Origin: an uncultured Pelagibacteraceae bacterium
GTDB taxonomy: Bacteria; Pseudomonadota; Alphaproteobacteria; Pelagibacterales; Pelagibacteraceae
Length of the DNA: 64,000 nucleotides
Assembly (NCBI GenBank): GCA_902539445.1
Contig: CACBIY010000005.1
Location: 20,153 to 84,152 of the forward strand
Direction: 5' to 3'
Each line of letters begins with the position of its first letter. The stretch's first letter is position 1. The notes beneath the pieces are model-generated. The model ran no database searches. It was not told where the DNA came from and was given only the letters and a program-made list of their open reading frames with translations. Positions 1-9,110 of this stretch are shown here, one piece after another. The position numbers were made by a program, and so were the translations under genes.

Positions 1-344
1 TATCAGAAAAAAAAACATCGAATAACAAAAGACTCCAAATAAATTTAGCTCTAAATTATGGATCAAAAGCTGAACTAATATATGCATTTAAAGAATTAGC
101 AAAAAATAAAGAATTAATTAATGAAAAAAATATAAAAAAATATTTACAGACAAAAAATATACCAGATCCTGATATATTGATTAGAACCGGAAATACGAAA
201 AGATTAAGCAATTTTTTATTATGGCAAGTAGCTTATTCAGAGATTTTTTTTGAAAAAAAATTATGGCCCGATTTTAATGAAAAAGATTATTATAAGATAA
301 TTAAGAAATATAAGAATATAAAAAGAAATTTTGGAAATATTTAA
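1..344 (+). CDS. uppS: Undecaprenyl diphosphate synthase, C-terminal part (cut by window edge)
   Basis: The reading frame (codons starting at base 3) runs open from the window edge to a TAA at 342-344. It carries the cis-prenyltransferase C-terminal signatures: LALNYGSKAE, DILIRTGNTKRLSNFLLWQ and YSEIFFEKKLWPDF. The enzyme condenses isopentenyl diphosphate units into C55 undecaprenyl diphosphate, the lipid carrier for peptidoglycan and O-antigen. The RTG..RLSNFLLWQ block contributes to substrate binding in this family. The stop overlaps the next start codon (TAATG), so it is translationally coupled to cdsA, as in most proteobacteria. The start and the N-terminal catalytic Asp lie outside the window. 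Confidence 0.93.
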   Translation, partial: SEKKTSNNKRLQINLALNYGSKAELIYAFKELAKNKELINEKNIKKYLQTKNIPDPDILIRTGNTKRLSNFLLWQVAYSEIFFEKKLWPDFNEKDYYKIIKKYKNIKRNFGNI

Positions 345-982
345 TGGAAAAGGAACTTCAAAAAAGAATATTTAGTTCAATTATTTTGATACCAATAGCA
401 GTATTTTTTACTTTTCAAGGATCAAAATATTTCATATTTTTTTTGAGCTTACTTTTTGTGGCTACCAGCTACGAATGGATCAAAATGTGTAAAAAAAAAT
501 ATTTAATGAATTTCTTTGGAAATATTTTTTTAATTTTTTCATTTTTTTCAGCATTTTATATTAGAGAAAATACTGGACTTCTTTTTTTTCTTTTTATTAT
601 TTTAATTTGTATTTTTACTGATATAGGAGGTTATATATTTGGAAAGGTTTTTAAAGGTCCCAAACTCACAAAAATCAGTCCAAATAAAACTTATTCAGGC
701 GTAATTGGTGGTTTCTTAATATCATTATCAGTAGGTTTGCTTTTTTTACAATATACTAATACTGACTTTTTAGGAAATGACTCCAGTAAGATACTCCCTG
801 CTATCTTGTGTATCTCATTAATCAGTCAATTAGGAGATTTAATAATTTCATATTTCAAAAGAAAGGCAAAATTAAAAGATACTGGAAATATTTTACCAGG
901 TCATGGAGGATTACTTGATAGGATAGATGGAATGATTTTTGTAATACCAATAATATTTATTTTAATCTTTATAGCTAAATGA
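344..982 (+). CDS. cdsA: Phosphatidate cytidylyltransferase (CDP-diglyceride synthase)
   Basis: An integral membrane enzyme making CDP-diacylglycerol from phosphatidate and CTP, the branch point for phospholipid synthesis. The 212-residue product consists mostly of hydrophobic membrane segments. Near its C-terminus (about residues 167-193) it has the CDS family signature: S-x2-KR...KDTGNILPGHGGLLDR. It is shorter than the E. coli protein (about 285 residues), with fewer N-terminal membrane segments, as is common in compact genomes. The start ATG overlaps the uppS stop, and the gene overlaps dxr by four bases. Confidence 0.93.
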   Translation: MEKELQKRIFSSIILIPIAVFFTFQGSKYFIFFLSLLFVATSYEWIKMCKKKYLMNFFGNIFLIFSFFSAFYIRENTGLLFFLFIILICIFTDIGGYIFGKVFKGPKLTKISPNKTYSGVIGGFLISLSVGLLFLQYTNTDFLGNDSSKILPAILCISLISQLGDLIISYFKRKAKLKDTGNILPGHGGLLDRIDGMIFVIPIIFILIFIAK

Positions 983-2142
983 AAAAAAAAATTGCTATTC
1001 TAGGATCAACAAGCTCTATAGGTAAGTCTTTATTGAATATAATTAAAAAAGACAAAAAAAATTTTAAGATAGAGTTATTAACAGCCAATACAAATTATAA
1101 AGATTTAATTGCTCAAGCTATAAAATTTAATGTACAAAATATAATTATAACTGATCCAGTTAGTTTTAAAAAAACAAAACTTGCCTGTAAAAATAAAAAA
1201 ATAAATATTTTTCAAAATTTTGAAAAATTAAAAAAAATTTTACCAAAAAGAGTTGATTATGTGATGAGTGCTATTTCTGGAATTGGTGGATTATTACCAA
1301 CACATAAAATAATCAATCGAACAAAATTAATCGCCATAGCTAATAAAGAAGCGATTGTCTGCGGGTGGCCATTAATTAAAAAAGAACTTAAAAGAAACAA
1401 AACAAAATTTATTCCTGTTGACTCGGAACATTTTTCAATCTTTTCACTTCTTAATGATACTAATAAAAGGGAAGTTGAAAAAATTTATATAACTGCATCT
1501 GGTGGACCATTTATTAACTTACCCAAAAGTCAGTTCAAAAAAATTAAATTAAGTGCAGCACTAAAACACCCCAATTGGAGAATGGGTAAAAAAATTACAA
1601 TTGATTCAGCTACTCTCATGAACAAAGTTTTTGAGGTAATTGAAGCAAAAAATATATTTGATATTGAATACGATAAGATTTCAATACTCACACATCCAAA
1701 GTCATACTTACATACAATAATTAAATTTAAAAATGGTTTAAGTAAATTTTTAATTCACGAACCAGACATGACCATACCAATTTATAATTCCTTATACTTT
1801 GAAAAAAGAAAAAATATTAAGTCAAATTCTCTAGATTTTAAAATTCTTAATAATTTGAATCTTCATAGGGTTAAAAAAAATAAATTCCCATTAGTTAAAT
1901 TACTTGATAAATTACCAAAATATCCATCATTATTTGAAACAGCTTTAATAACAATAAATGATTTTCTAGTACATAAATTCTTAGATAGAAAAATTAATTT
2001 CCATGATCTTACTAAATTAATTAATAAAATTTCAAATTTAAAAGAATTTCAAAAATTTAAGAGGATTAAGCCTAGAAATATTAAACAAATATATAATTTA
2101 AGGGATTATGTTCATTTAAAATTAAATGCTTTAGGTATATAA
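979..2142 (+). CDS. dxr: 1-deoxy-D-xylulose 5-phosphate reductoisomerase
   Basis: Converts DXP to 2-C-methyl-D-erythritol 4-phosphate, the committed step of the MEP isoprenoid pathway. The 387-residue length is normal. Visible motifs are the N-terminal NADPH loop GSTSSIG (about residue 9), ANKEAIV (about 122), VDSEHFSIF, ASGGPF and the catalytic region HPNWRMGKKITIDSATLMNK (about 197-216). It starts inside the end of cdsA. The other MEP genes in this window, ispD and ispF, are fused at 23940-25046. In many alphaproteobacteria rseP follows dxr, but here bamA follows after 11 bases. Confidence 0.95.
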   Translation: MKKKIAILGSTSSIGKSLLNIIKKDKKNFKIELLTANTNYKDLIAQAIKFNVQNIIITDPVSFKKTKLACKNKKINIFQNFEKLKKILPKRVDYVMSAISGIGGLLPTHKIINRTKLIAIANKEAIVCGWPLIKKELKRNKTKFIPVDSEHFSIFSLLNDTNKREVEKIYITASGGPFINLPKSQFKKIKLSAALKHPNWRMGKKITIDSATLMNKVFEVIEAKNIFDIEYDKISILTHPKSYLHTIIKFKNGLSKFLIHEPDMTIPIYNSLYFEKRKNIKSNSLDFKILNNLNLHRVKKNKFPLVKLLDKLPKYPSLFETALITINDFLVHKFLDRKINFHDLTKLINKISNLKEFQKFKRIKPRNIKQIYNLRDYVHLKLNALGI

Positions 2143-2153
2143 AGCAAATATTC

Positions 2154-4397
2154 ATGGGCAATTTTTTTATAAAAATAATTATAGTCTTCTTTTTCTTATT
2201 ATCTTTGGTGAGAGCTGAAACTCTACAAAAAATTGAAATATCAGGAAATAAAAGAATTTCAGATCAAACGATAATTATTTTTTCTGAAATTGAAATTAAT
2301 GAAGAGATAACAAAAAGTAAATTAGATGAGGTAATTAAAAAACTATATAAGACAAACTTTTTTAGAAATATAAATTTGAGTTTTGAAAACCAAACTTTAA
2401 TATTAAAAGTTGAAGAGAATCCAATAATAGAAAATTTACAAATTACTGGGATCAAAAAACAATCTTTAGTTGAATTTATAAAAGGTAAACTACAACTTGC
2501 AGAGATGAAATCTTTTAGTCAGGAATTATTAACAGCTGATATCAATTTAATTTATAACATTTTGAAAACAAATGGATATTATTTTGCGGAAATTACAAGT
2601 TCTAAAAGTTTAGACGATAATTTAAATTCTATTGATTTAAAGATTGATGTTCAATTGGGAGAAAAGGCAAAGATCAAAAAAATTATATTCATTGGAGATA
2701 AAGTTTTTAAAGAGAAAAGATTAAAAGAAGTAATAGTTTCAGAAGAGCATAGATTTTGGAAATTTATATCAAGAAATGTTTATATCAACCAAGAGTTGAT
2801 AAATCTTGATAAAAGACTTTTGTCTAATTATTTCAAAAATAATGGTTATTTTAATGTAAAAATAGAAAATTCTTTTGTTGAGTTTGATAAAGATTCTAAT
2901 TTTAATTTAATTTTTAATATTACTCCTGGTAAAAAATATTTTTTTAACGATTTTACCTTAAATTTACCACCTAACTATGATGTAAAATTATTTAACAAAA
3001 TAACAAAAAAATTTTCTAAACTCAAAGGTGACACCTACTCTCTTCTAAAAGTTAATGAACTTTTAGATGATATAAATGATATTGCATTGACTAAGCAATA
3101 TGAATTTATAAATGCATCTATCGTAGAAAAAATTGATAATGAAAAAATTAATTTTGATATAAATATTTCTGAAAGTGATAAATTCTACATCGAGAAAATA
3201 AATATTAAGGGAAACTTCAATACTTTAGAAGAAGTAGTTAGAAATAATTTAATTGTTGATGAAGGTGATCCATTCAATGAAATTTTATTTAATAAATCTA
3301 TAAATAATATTCAAAGCTTAGGAATTTTTAAAAAAGTAGATACTGATGTAAGAGATGGTTCAAATGACTCATTTAAAGAAATAGATATTGATGTAGAGGA
3401 AAGACCTACTGGTGAAATTTCATTAACAGCGGGTTTTGGTACTGCTGGAGAAACCATTGGCGCGGGTATTAAAGAAAATAACTTTTTAGGTAAAGGAATT
3501 AAATTAAATACTAATATAGAATTGACATCAGATTCTATTAAAGGTCAATTTATTTATGCAAAACCTAATTTCAACTATAGTGAAAATACTTTATTTACTT
3601 CAATTAAAAGTTCTACATCTGATTTTTTAACAGACTCGGGATATAAAACATCTAATATTGGTTTTTCTTTAGGTACTGAATTTGAGCAGTTTCAAAATAT
3701 ATTTCTCAGTCCAGAAATAGACTTTCTCATTGAAGACTTGGAAACTTCAGATAAAGCCTCAAATATTTTAAAAAAACAAGAGGGATCATATACAGATTTA
3801 TATTTTAATTATTCAATAAACCAGGATTTAAGAGACAAAAGATTTAGAACTGAAAATGGTTATGTAACAACTTTTTCACAAGAATTACCTTTGGTATCAG
3901 ATAACGCAGAGTTATCTAATGCGTTTGAAATAACAAATTATAAAAAACTTTCGCCCACTTCTAATATGGTTGGAAAAGTAAGTTTTTACGGTAAAACTAT
4001 TACTGGTTTAAGTGATAATGTCAGAATCTCTAAAAGATTAAATATACCTTCTTATAGACTTAGAGGTTTTCAAAGAGGCAAGGTTGGGCCAGTTGAAAAT
4101 AATGATTATATAGGTGGTAATCATATTACCTCTGTAAATTTTTCAGCCACACTTCCTAATTTAGTTCAAGGATTAGATAATCTTGATGTTGGAGTTTTTG
4201 TAGATGCAGCTAATGTATGGGGTGTAGATTATGATAGCTCCATAGATGACAAAAGCGCCTTGAGATCAGCCACAGGTGTAGCATTGAACTTAATGACACC
4301 AATAGGTCCTCTTAGTTTTTCATTCGCAAATGCATTATCAAAAGCTTCTTCTGATCAAACTGAAACTTTTAGATTTAATCTTGGAACCCAATTTTAA
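2154..4397 (+). CDS. bamA: Outer membrane protein assembly factor BamA
   Basis: The central component of the BAM complex, which folds beta-barrel proteins into the outer membrane. The 747-residue product starts with a hydrophobic signal peptide (about residues 4-20, cleavage near VRA|ET). A POTRA-repeat region (about 22-410, for example LQKIEISGNKRISDQTI and IEKINIKGNFNTLEE) follows, and then the Omp85 barrel with RLRGFQRGKVGP and a C-terminal ...FRFNLGTQF ending in the aromatic residue typical of barrel proteins. The gene lies 11 bases after dxr and overlaps the skp-like gene by one base, the usual bamA-skp-lpx arrangement. Confidence 0.95.
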   Translation: MGNFFIKIIIVFFFLLSLVRAETLQKIEISGNKRISDQTIIIFSEIEINEEITKSKLDEVIKKLYKTNFFRNINLSFENQTLILKVEENPIIENLQITGIKKQSLVEFIKGKLQLAEMKSFSQELLTADINLIYNILKTNGYYFAEITSSKSLDDNLNSIDLKIDVQLGEKAKIKKIIFIGDKVFKEKRLKEVIVSEEHRFWKFISRNVYINQELINLDKRLLSNYFKNNGYFNVKIENSFVEFDKDSNFNLIFNITPGKKYFFNDFTLNLPPNYDVKLFNKITKKFSKLKGDTYSLLKVNELLDDINDIALTKQYEFINASIVEKIDNEKINFDINISESDKFYIEKINIKGNFNTLEEVVRNNLIVDEGDPFNEILFNKSINNIQSLGIFKKVDTDVRDGSNDSFKEIDIDVEERPTGEISLTAGFGTAGETIGAGIKENNFLGKGIKLNTNIELTSDSIKGQFIYAKPNFNYSENTLFTSIKSSTSDFLTDSGYKTSNIGFSLGTEFEQFQNIFLSPEIDFLIEDLETSDKASNILKKQEGSYTDLYFNYSINQDLRDKRFRTENGYVTTFSQELPLVSDNAELSNAFEITNYKKLSPTSNMVGKVSFYGKTITGLSDNVRISKRLNIPSYRLRGFQRGKVGPVENNDYIGGNHITSVNFSATLPNLVQGLDNLDVGVFVDAANVWGVDYDSSIDDKSALRSATGVALNLMTPIGPLSFSFANALSKASSDQTETFRFNLGTQF

Positions 4398-4915
4398 TGA
4401 AATTTTTCTTTGCTAAAATACTTTTTATATTTCTCTTTGTAGAAATATCAAATGCTAATGAGAACATTAAGTTTATAAATATTAATTATATTGTAAATAA
4501 TTCTGAAGCAGGAAAAGCCTTAAATATGATTATAGAAAATAAAAGTAAAAAAATTACTTCTGAATTAAATGATTTGGGCAAAAAAATTCAGAATAAAAAA
4601 GATAAAATAATTTCTCAAAAAAATATTCTTAAAAAAGAAGAATATGAAAAATTAGTAAAAACTTATGATGAGGAAATTAAAAATTATAATAATATTAGAA
4701 AAAAACGAAATGATGATTTTAATAAATTTAGAATAAATTCACAAAAGAAAATTATTGAAACTTTGAATCCAATTATTACAGCCTATTTAAAAAAAGAGTC
4801 AGTACAAATTCTATTACAAAAAGAACAGATAATATTTGGAGATAATAAATTGGATATTACTGAAGAAATTCTTAAAATATTTAATGATAAACATAAAAAA
4901 ATTAAATTTGATTAA
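4397..4915 (+). CDS. skp: OmpH/Skp-family periplasmic chaperone
   Basis: A 172-residue secreted protein with a signal peptide (about residues 1-20, ending EISNA|NEN). The rest is a long Lys/Glu/Asn-rich helical region (about 50-120) predicted to form a coiled coil, as in Skp, whose trimer cradles unfolded outer-membrane proteins in the periplasm. Sequence identity in this family is low, so the assignment rests on the signal peptide, the coiled-coil architecture, the length and the position directly after bamA and before the lpx genes. The start overlaps the bamA stop. Confidence 0.8.
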   Translation: MKFFFAKILFIFLFVEISNANENIKFININYIVNNSEAGKALNMIIENKSKKITSELNDLGKKIQNKKDKIISQKNILKKEEYEKLVKTYDEEIKNYNNIRKKRNDDFNKFRINSQKKIIETLNPIITAYLKKESVQILLQKEQIIFGDNKLDITEEILKIFNDKHKKIKFD

Positions 4916-4923
4916 AAAAATGA

Positions 4924-5376
4924 ATGACTAAAGATAAATTAACAAAATCTGATATAATTAAATTATTACCCCACAGAGAACCAATGCTTCTTATAGAAGA
5001 ATTGATTAATATAAAACATCTTCATTCTGCAACAGCAATAATGAACGTTAAAAAAGACTCATTTTATGTTGATGGACATTTTCCAGGAAATCCAGTTTTG
5101 CCAGGTGTTTTAATTGTAGAAGCTTTTGGTCAAGCAGCTGCTGCTTTGACCGCTCACGGTATAGATAAAAAAGAATACGATAATAAATTAGTTTTTTTGA
5201 TGAGTGTTGAAAAGGCAAGATTTAGAAATCCCGTAATACCTGATTGTAAACTTGAATTGAATATCGAAGCTATAAGATCCCATGGTAGAGTTTGGAAATA
5301 TAAGGGAGAGGCTTTTGTGAATGGTAAAAAAATGTCAGATGCTCAGTGGTCAGCTACTATTGTTGAAAGGAAATAA
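4924..5376 (+). CDS. fabZ: 3-hydroxyacyl-[acyl-carrier-protein] dehydratase FabZ
   Basis: Dehydrates 3-hydroxyacyl-ACP in type II fatty acid synthesis and competes with LpxA/LpxD for 3-hydroxyacyl-ACP. The 150-residue hotdog-fold protein has HREPMLLIEE (about residues 17-26), the active-site segment DGHFPGNPVLPGVLIVEAFGQ with catalytic His and Glu (about 49-69), and the SVEKARFRNPV strand. The usual order is lpxD-fabZ-lpxA; here fabZ precedes lpxD. It is eight bases from the skp-like gene, so it is presumably cotranscribed. Confidence 0.95.
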   Translation: MTKDKLTKSDIIKLLPHREPMLLIEELINIKHLHSATAIMNVKKDSFYVDGHFPGNPVLPGVLIVEAFGQAAAALTAHGIDKKEYDNKLVFLMSVEKARFRNPVIPDCKLELNIEAIRSHGRVWKYKGEAFVNGKKMSDAQWSATIVERK

Positions 5377-5430
5377 TTAGCAATAAATCTTGATAAGCTT
5401 TTATAATAAGTTTTGATATTAAACTTATTA

Positions 5431-6408
5431 ATGTTTAATCCTTTTTTTAAAAATACTGGTCCTCATAATATAAATTTTTTGCTTGAGCATATTAATTTAA
5501 AGAATGAAAATTTACCTGATGATAAAATCACAGACATTAAAGATCTTAACTCATCTCAAAAAAGTGAAATAACTTTTCTACACTCAAAAAAATACACTGA
5601 TTTAGCAAAAAAAACTAAAGCTTCTTACTGTTTAACATCAGAAAATTTTCAATCATTTTTGCCAGATAGCTGTAAGGCTATAATTACTGACAAAGTTTTA
5701 TTACATACTGCTCAAATAACTAAAATTTTCTATCCGGACTCTATTACCGATGATTATGATAACACTGTTAAATATATAAACGAGACAGAATTTAAAGGGA
5801 AAGTTAAGTTTGGAAAAAATGTCCTTATTGGTGATAATGTAAAAATTGGTAAAAATTGTTTAATTGGTCATAATTCAATCATAGAGAAAAATGTGAATAT
5901 AGGTGACAATTGTTCTATTGGATCGAACGTAATTATTAGAAATTCATTAATTAAAAACAATGTCCACATTTTAGATGGTTGTGTAATTGGAAAAAAAGGA
6001 TTTGGTTTTTTCCCAAATAAAGATTCAAATTTTAGGTACCCCCAAATAGGGATTGTAATAATTGAGGATAATGTTGAAATAGGCTGTGGATCTACGATCG
6101 ACAGAGGTTCTCTTTCAAATACAATTATAGGAAAAAATACATATTTAGATAATCAAATACATATAGCTCATAACGTTAAAATTGGTGAGAATTGTATTAT
6201 TGCTGGACAAGTAGGTTTTGCTGGAAGCTCAACTTTAGGCAATAATGTTATGATTGGAGGTCAGGCAGGTATTTCAGGACATCTTAAGATTGGTAATAAT
6301 GTGCAAATAGGTGGAGGCAGTGGGGTTATAAAAAATATTCCTGATAATTCTAAAGTGATGGGTTATCCAGCAAAAGACTTAAAAAATTTTATTAGGGAAA
6401 ATAAATGA
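5431..6408 (+). CDS. lpxD: UDP-3-O-(3-hydroxyacyl)glucosamine N-acyltransferase LpxD
   Basis: Third enzyme of lipid A synthesis, transferring a second 3-hydroxyacyl chain to the N2 amine. An N-terminal uridine-binding domain (about residues 1-100) is followed by a left-handed parallel beta-helix of many hexapeptide repeats (IGDNVKIGKNCLIG type, about 110-310). The catalytic His is expected in the IHIAHNVKIG turn. I chose ATG 5431, giving 325 residues, over an in-frame TTG at 5413, because the shorter form begins with the usual FF-x(n)-G start of the uridine-binding domain. It overlaps lpxA by four bases. Confidence 0.92.
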   Translation: MFNPFFKNTGPHNINFLLEHINLKNENLPDDKITDIKDLNSSQKSEITFLHSKKYTDLAKKTKASYCLTSENFQSFLPDSCKAIITDKVLLHTAQITKIFYPDSITDDYDNTVKYINETEFKGKVKFGKNVLIGDNVKIGKNCLIGHNSIIEKNVNIGDNCSIGSNVIIRNSLIKNNVHILDGCVIGKKGFGFFPNKDSNFRYPQIGIVIIEDNVEIGCGSTIDRGSLSNTIIGKNTYLDNQIHIAHNVKIGENCIIAGQVGFAGSSTLGNNVMIGGQAGISGHLKIGNNVQIGGGSGVIKNIPDNSKVMGYPAKDLKNFIRENK

Positions 6409-7181
6409 TAGATAAAACAGCTATAATAAATAAAAATGCCAAGGTTCATTCTAGTGTTAAGATTGGCCCATACACTATCATAGGTCCCAATGTAGAAATT
6501 GGAGAGAATACAGAGATCCAATCACATGTAAATATTACTGGAAATACTAAAATTGGAAAAGGAAATAAGATTTATCCATTTGTCTCAATTAATGATCCAC
6601 AAGATTTAAAATATAATGGTGAAGAAACAAGTTTAGTTATTGGAGATAATAATAAAATAAGAGAGTATGTAACAATAAACCCAGGAACAATTGGTGGTGG
6701 AGGAAAGACTATAATTGGTAACAATTGTTTATTTATGATTTCATCTCACATAGCTCATGATTGCCAGGTAGGTAATAATGTTATTATAGCAAACAATGTA
6801 CCTTTGGGAGGTCATGCTATTATTGAAGATAATGTAGTTATTGGTGGTAATTCTGCTGTTCAACAGTTTACAAGAATTGGTAAAATGGCAATGATTGGAG
6901 GAATGACTGGAGTACTAAACGACGTTATTCCATATGGATTATCAACAGGAAATAGAAATTCATTGCAGGGATTAAATCTAATAGGTTTGAGAAGAGCTAA
7001 ATTTGAAAATAAGGATATTTTAGGATTGAGCGAGGCTTATAAGGAGATTTTTGCCACAAAAAATATCAATGAAAATATAAGTAAATTAAATGGTTCATTT
7101 CAGAAAAATCCATTAGTTAAAGAAGTAATAGAATTTATCACTAAGGATAAAAAAAGATCTATTTGTACCCCATTTTCATAA
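6405..7181 (+). CDS. lpxA: UDP-N-acetylglucosamine acyltransferase LpxA
   Basis: First enzyme of lipid A synthesis, adding a 3-hydroxyacyl chain from ACP to the 3-OH of UDP-GlcNAc. The 258-residue product is nearly all hexapeptide repeats in the N-terminal 190 residues, with SVKIGPYTIIGPNVEIG, REYVTINPGTIGGGGKT (the INPGT loop), the catalytic His region SSHIAHDCQVGNN and GLNLIGLRRAKF, then the alpha-helical C-terminal domain. It overlaps the lpxD stop and is one base from lpxI. Confidence 0.95.
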   Translation: MIDKTAIINKNAKVHSSVKIGPYTIIGPNVEIGENTEIQSHVNITGNTKIGKGNKIYPFVSINDPQDLKYNGEETSLVIGDNNKIREYVTINPGTIGGGGKTIIGNNCLFMISSHIAHDCQVGNNVIIANNVPLGGHAIIEDNVVIGGNSAVQQFTRIGKMAMIGGMTGVLNDVIPYGLSTGNRNSLQGLNLIGLRRAKFENKDILGLSEAYKEIFATKNINENISKLNGSFQKNPLVKEVIEFITKDKKRSICTPFS

Positions 7182-7182
7182 G

Positions 7183-7977
7183 ATGATAGGATTAATTTTT
7201 GGTGATACAGATTTTCCAAATAAAATACTTAAAACAATAAAGAAAAGAAAAATAAAGTACTTAATAATTGATTTATCTAAATCAAAAAGATTTAAAAAAG
7301 AGAGTAAATCTAATTCAGTCTCTATAGGTCAATTTGGTAAAATAATTAATATTCTTAAGGAAAATAGATGTAAAAGAGTCTTATTTGCAGGAAAAGTTAA
7401 CAAACCAAACTTTTCTAAGTTAAAACTAGATTTTAAAGGGATTTATTATATTCCAAGAATTATTAAAGCATCGAAGCTTGGTGATGCTGCAATTTTAAAA
7501 GAAATTATAAAGATATTAGCTCAAAATAATATAAAAACAGAGAATTCTCTTAAATTTAATCCAGAGCTTACACTTAAAAAGGGGAATTATTCAAAGATTA
7601 AACCAAACAATGCCGATCAATTAGATATTAAGAAGGCTATTAAAACGCTAAATAATTTAAAAGAATATAATTACAGCCAAGCTGTAGTAGTCAGAAATAA
7701 AAAAGTAATTTCAATAGAGTCAAAAGGTGGAACTAAAAAAATGCTTGAAAAAAGTAAAAGTAAAAAATTTCGAAACCATGGTGTTTTAGTTAAGTTTCCA
7801 AAAAAGAAACAGGATCTCAGAGTTGATTTACCTACCATTGGTTTAAAAACGTTAAAACAAAGTAAGACAGCTGGATTAAAAGGCATTGTGGTAAAAGGTA
7901 ATCAACATGTATTTTTAGATAAAAATAAATGTATTAGTTTTGCTAATAAAAATAAGATGTTTATCTCAGTTAAATGA
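7183..7977 (+). CDS. lpxI: UDP-2,3-diacylglucosamine pyrophosphatase LpxI (DUF1009)
   Basis: Hydrolyses UDP-2,3-diacylglucosamine to lipid X and UMP, replacing LpxH in many alphaproteobacteria. The 264 residues match the LpxI layout: an N-terminal IGLIFGDTDFPNKI domain, GQFGKI and RVLFAGKVNKP (about residues 50-75), a GDAAILKEI segment, and a C-terminal domain with GVLVKFPKKKQDLRVDLPTIG. The position between lpxA and lpxB is diagnostic. Since LpxI covers this step, the metallophosphoesterase at 43119 need not be LpxH. The gene overlaps lpxB by four bases. Confidence 0.9.
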   Translation: MIGLIFGDTDFPNKILKTIKKRKIKYLIIDLSKSKRFKKESKSNSVSIGQFGKIINILKENRCKRVLFAGKVNKPNFSKLKLDFKGIYYIPRIIKASKLGDAAILKEIIKILAQNNIKTENSLKFNPELTLKKGNYSKIKPNNADQLDIKKAIKTLNNLKEYNYSQAVVVRNKKVISIESKGGTKKMLEKSKSKKFRNHGVLVKFPKKKQDLRVDLPTIGLKTLKQSKTAGLKGIVVKGNQHVFLDKNKCISFANKNKMFISVK

Positions 7978-9110
7978 AAAAAATTTTTATATTAACAGGT
8001 GAACCTTCAGGAGATAAATTAGCATCAACTGTAGTTTCTAAACTTCAACAAAATCATTCAGATATAGAATATTTAAGCGTTGGAGGTTCTCATTTAAATA
8101 AACTTGGCATTAAATCAATATATGATCTTAAAGAAATAACTTATATTGGTTTTACTAGTGTTATTCTAAACTTATTTAAAATTAGAAATAAAATTAACGA
8201 AACTGTAAATAAAATAATTGAATTTAATCCTGATATTCTTTTTAGTGTAGATAGCCCAGATTTTACCTTAAGAGTTGCTGAGAAGGTAAAAAGTATCAAT
8301 CCTAATATTAAAACTATACATTATGTTGCACCACAAGTATGGGTATGGAGAGAGGGTAGGGTTAAGAATTTTAAAAAGTTTTTAGACCATGTTTTATTAC
8401 TATTCAATTTTGAAAAAAAATACTTTGATAAAGAAAATATTAAAAATACTTTTGTTGGTCATCCACTTCTTGAAAGTAAAGAGAATGTTAAAACAGATCT
8501 ATCAAATATAATTAACGAAAATAAAAAAATTATATCTTTATTTGCTGGAAGTCGAAAATCTGAAACAAACATTCTTTTACCAATCTTAATAGATTTTATT
8601 AAATTAATGAATAAAAAATTTAATGAATATAATTTTATTTTTCATGCGACTGATAAAAATAAAGATTTGATAAAAGATGAGATTAAAAAAACAATTTTTG
8701 ATAATGTTGATGTGATATCAGAAGAAAACATAAAATCACAAATTTTATCAAACTCAATATTTGCTGTGGCAAAATCTGGAACTGTTTCTCTTGAAATCTG
8801 CAATGCAAAAGTTCCGTCTATCGTAATTTATAAAATGAATTTTATTAATTTTTTTATTGTAAAATTTTTAGTTAAGACAAAATTTGCAAATATAATTAAT
8901 ATAATTAACCAAAAAGAAATAATTCCAGAATTAATTCAAAAAGAATGTAATTCAAAAGAAATTTTTAGATCTGTAGTATATTTTTTAAAAAACCCTGAAC
9001 TTATGAAAAAACAAATTCTTGATGTGGATAAGACTTTAAATGAGATCAAATCTAAAACCTCTTCATCATCAGAAGCCACAGAGATAGTTTCAAGCTATCT
9101 TAGCTCTTAG
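7974..9110 (+). CDS. lpxB: Lipid-A-disaccharide synthase LpxB
   Basis: A GT19 glycosyltransferase condensing lipid X with UDP-diacylglucosamine to the lipid A disaccharide at the inner membrane face. The 378-residue protein shows the GEPSGDKLAS N-terminus (about residues 8-17), PQVWVWREGRVK, VGHPLLES, LFAGSRKSE and the C-terminal donor-binding region AVAKSGTVSLEICN. It ends the envelope operon. Its last 21 bases overlap the 3' end of convergent gltX. Confidence 0.94.
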   Translation: MKKIFILTGEPSGDKLASTVVSKLQQNHSDIEYLSVGGSHLNKLGIKSIYDLKEITYIGFTSVILNLFKIRNKINETVNKIIEFNPDILFSVDSPDFTLRVAEKVKSINPNIKTIHYVAPQVWVWREGRVKNFKKFLDHVLLLFNFEKKYFDKENIKNTFVGHPLLESKENVKTDLSNIINENKKIISLFAGSRKSETNILLPILIDFIKLMNKKFNEYNFIFHATDKNKDLIKDEIKKTIFDNVDVISEENIKSQILSNSIFAVAKSGTVSLEICNAKVPSIVIYKMNFINFFIVKFLVKTKFANIINIINQKEIIPELIQKECNSKEIFRSVVYFLKNPELMKKQILDVDKTLNEIKSKTSSSSEATEIVSSYLSS

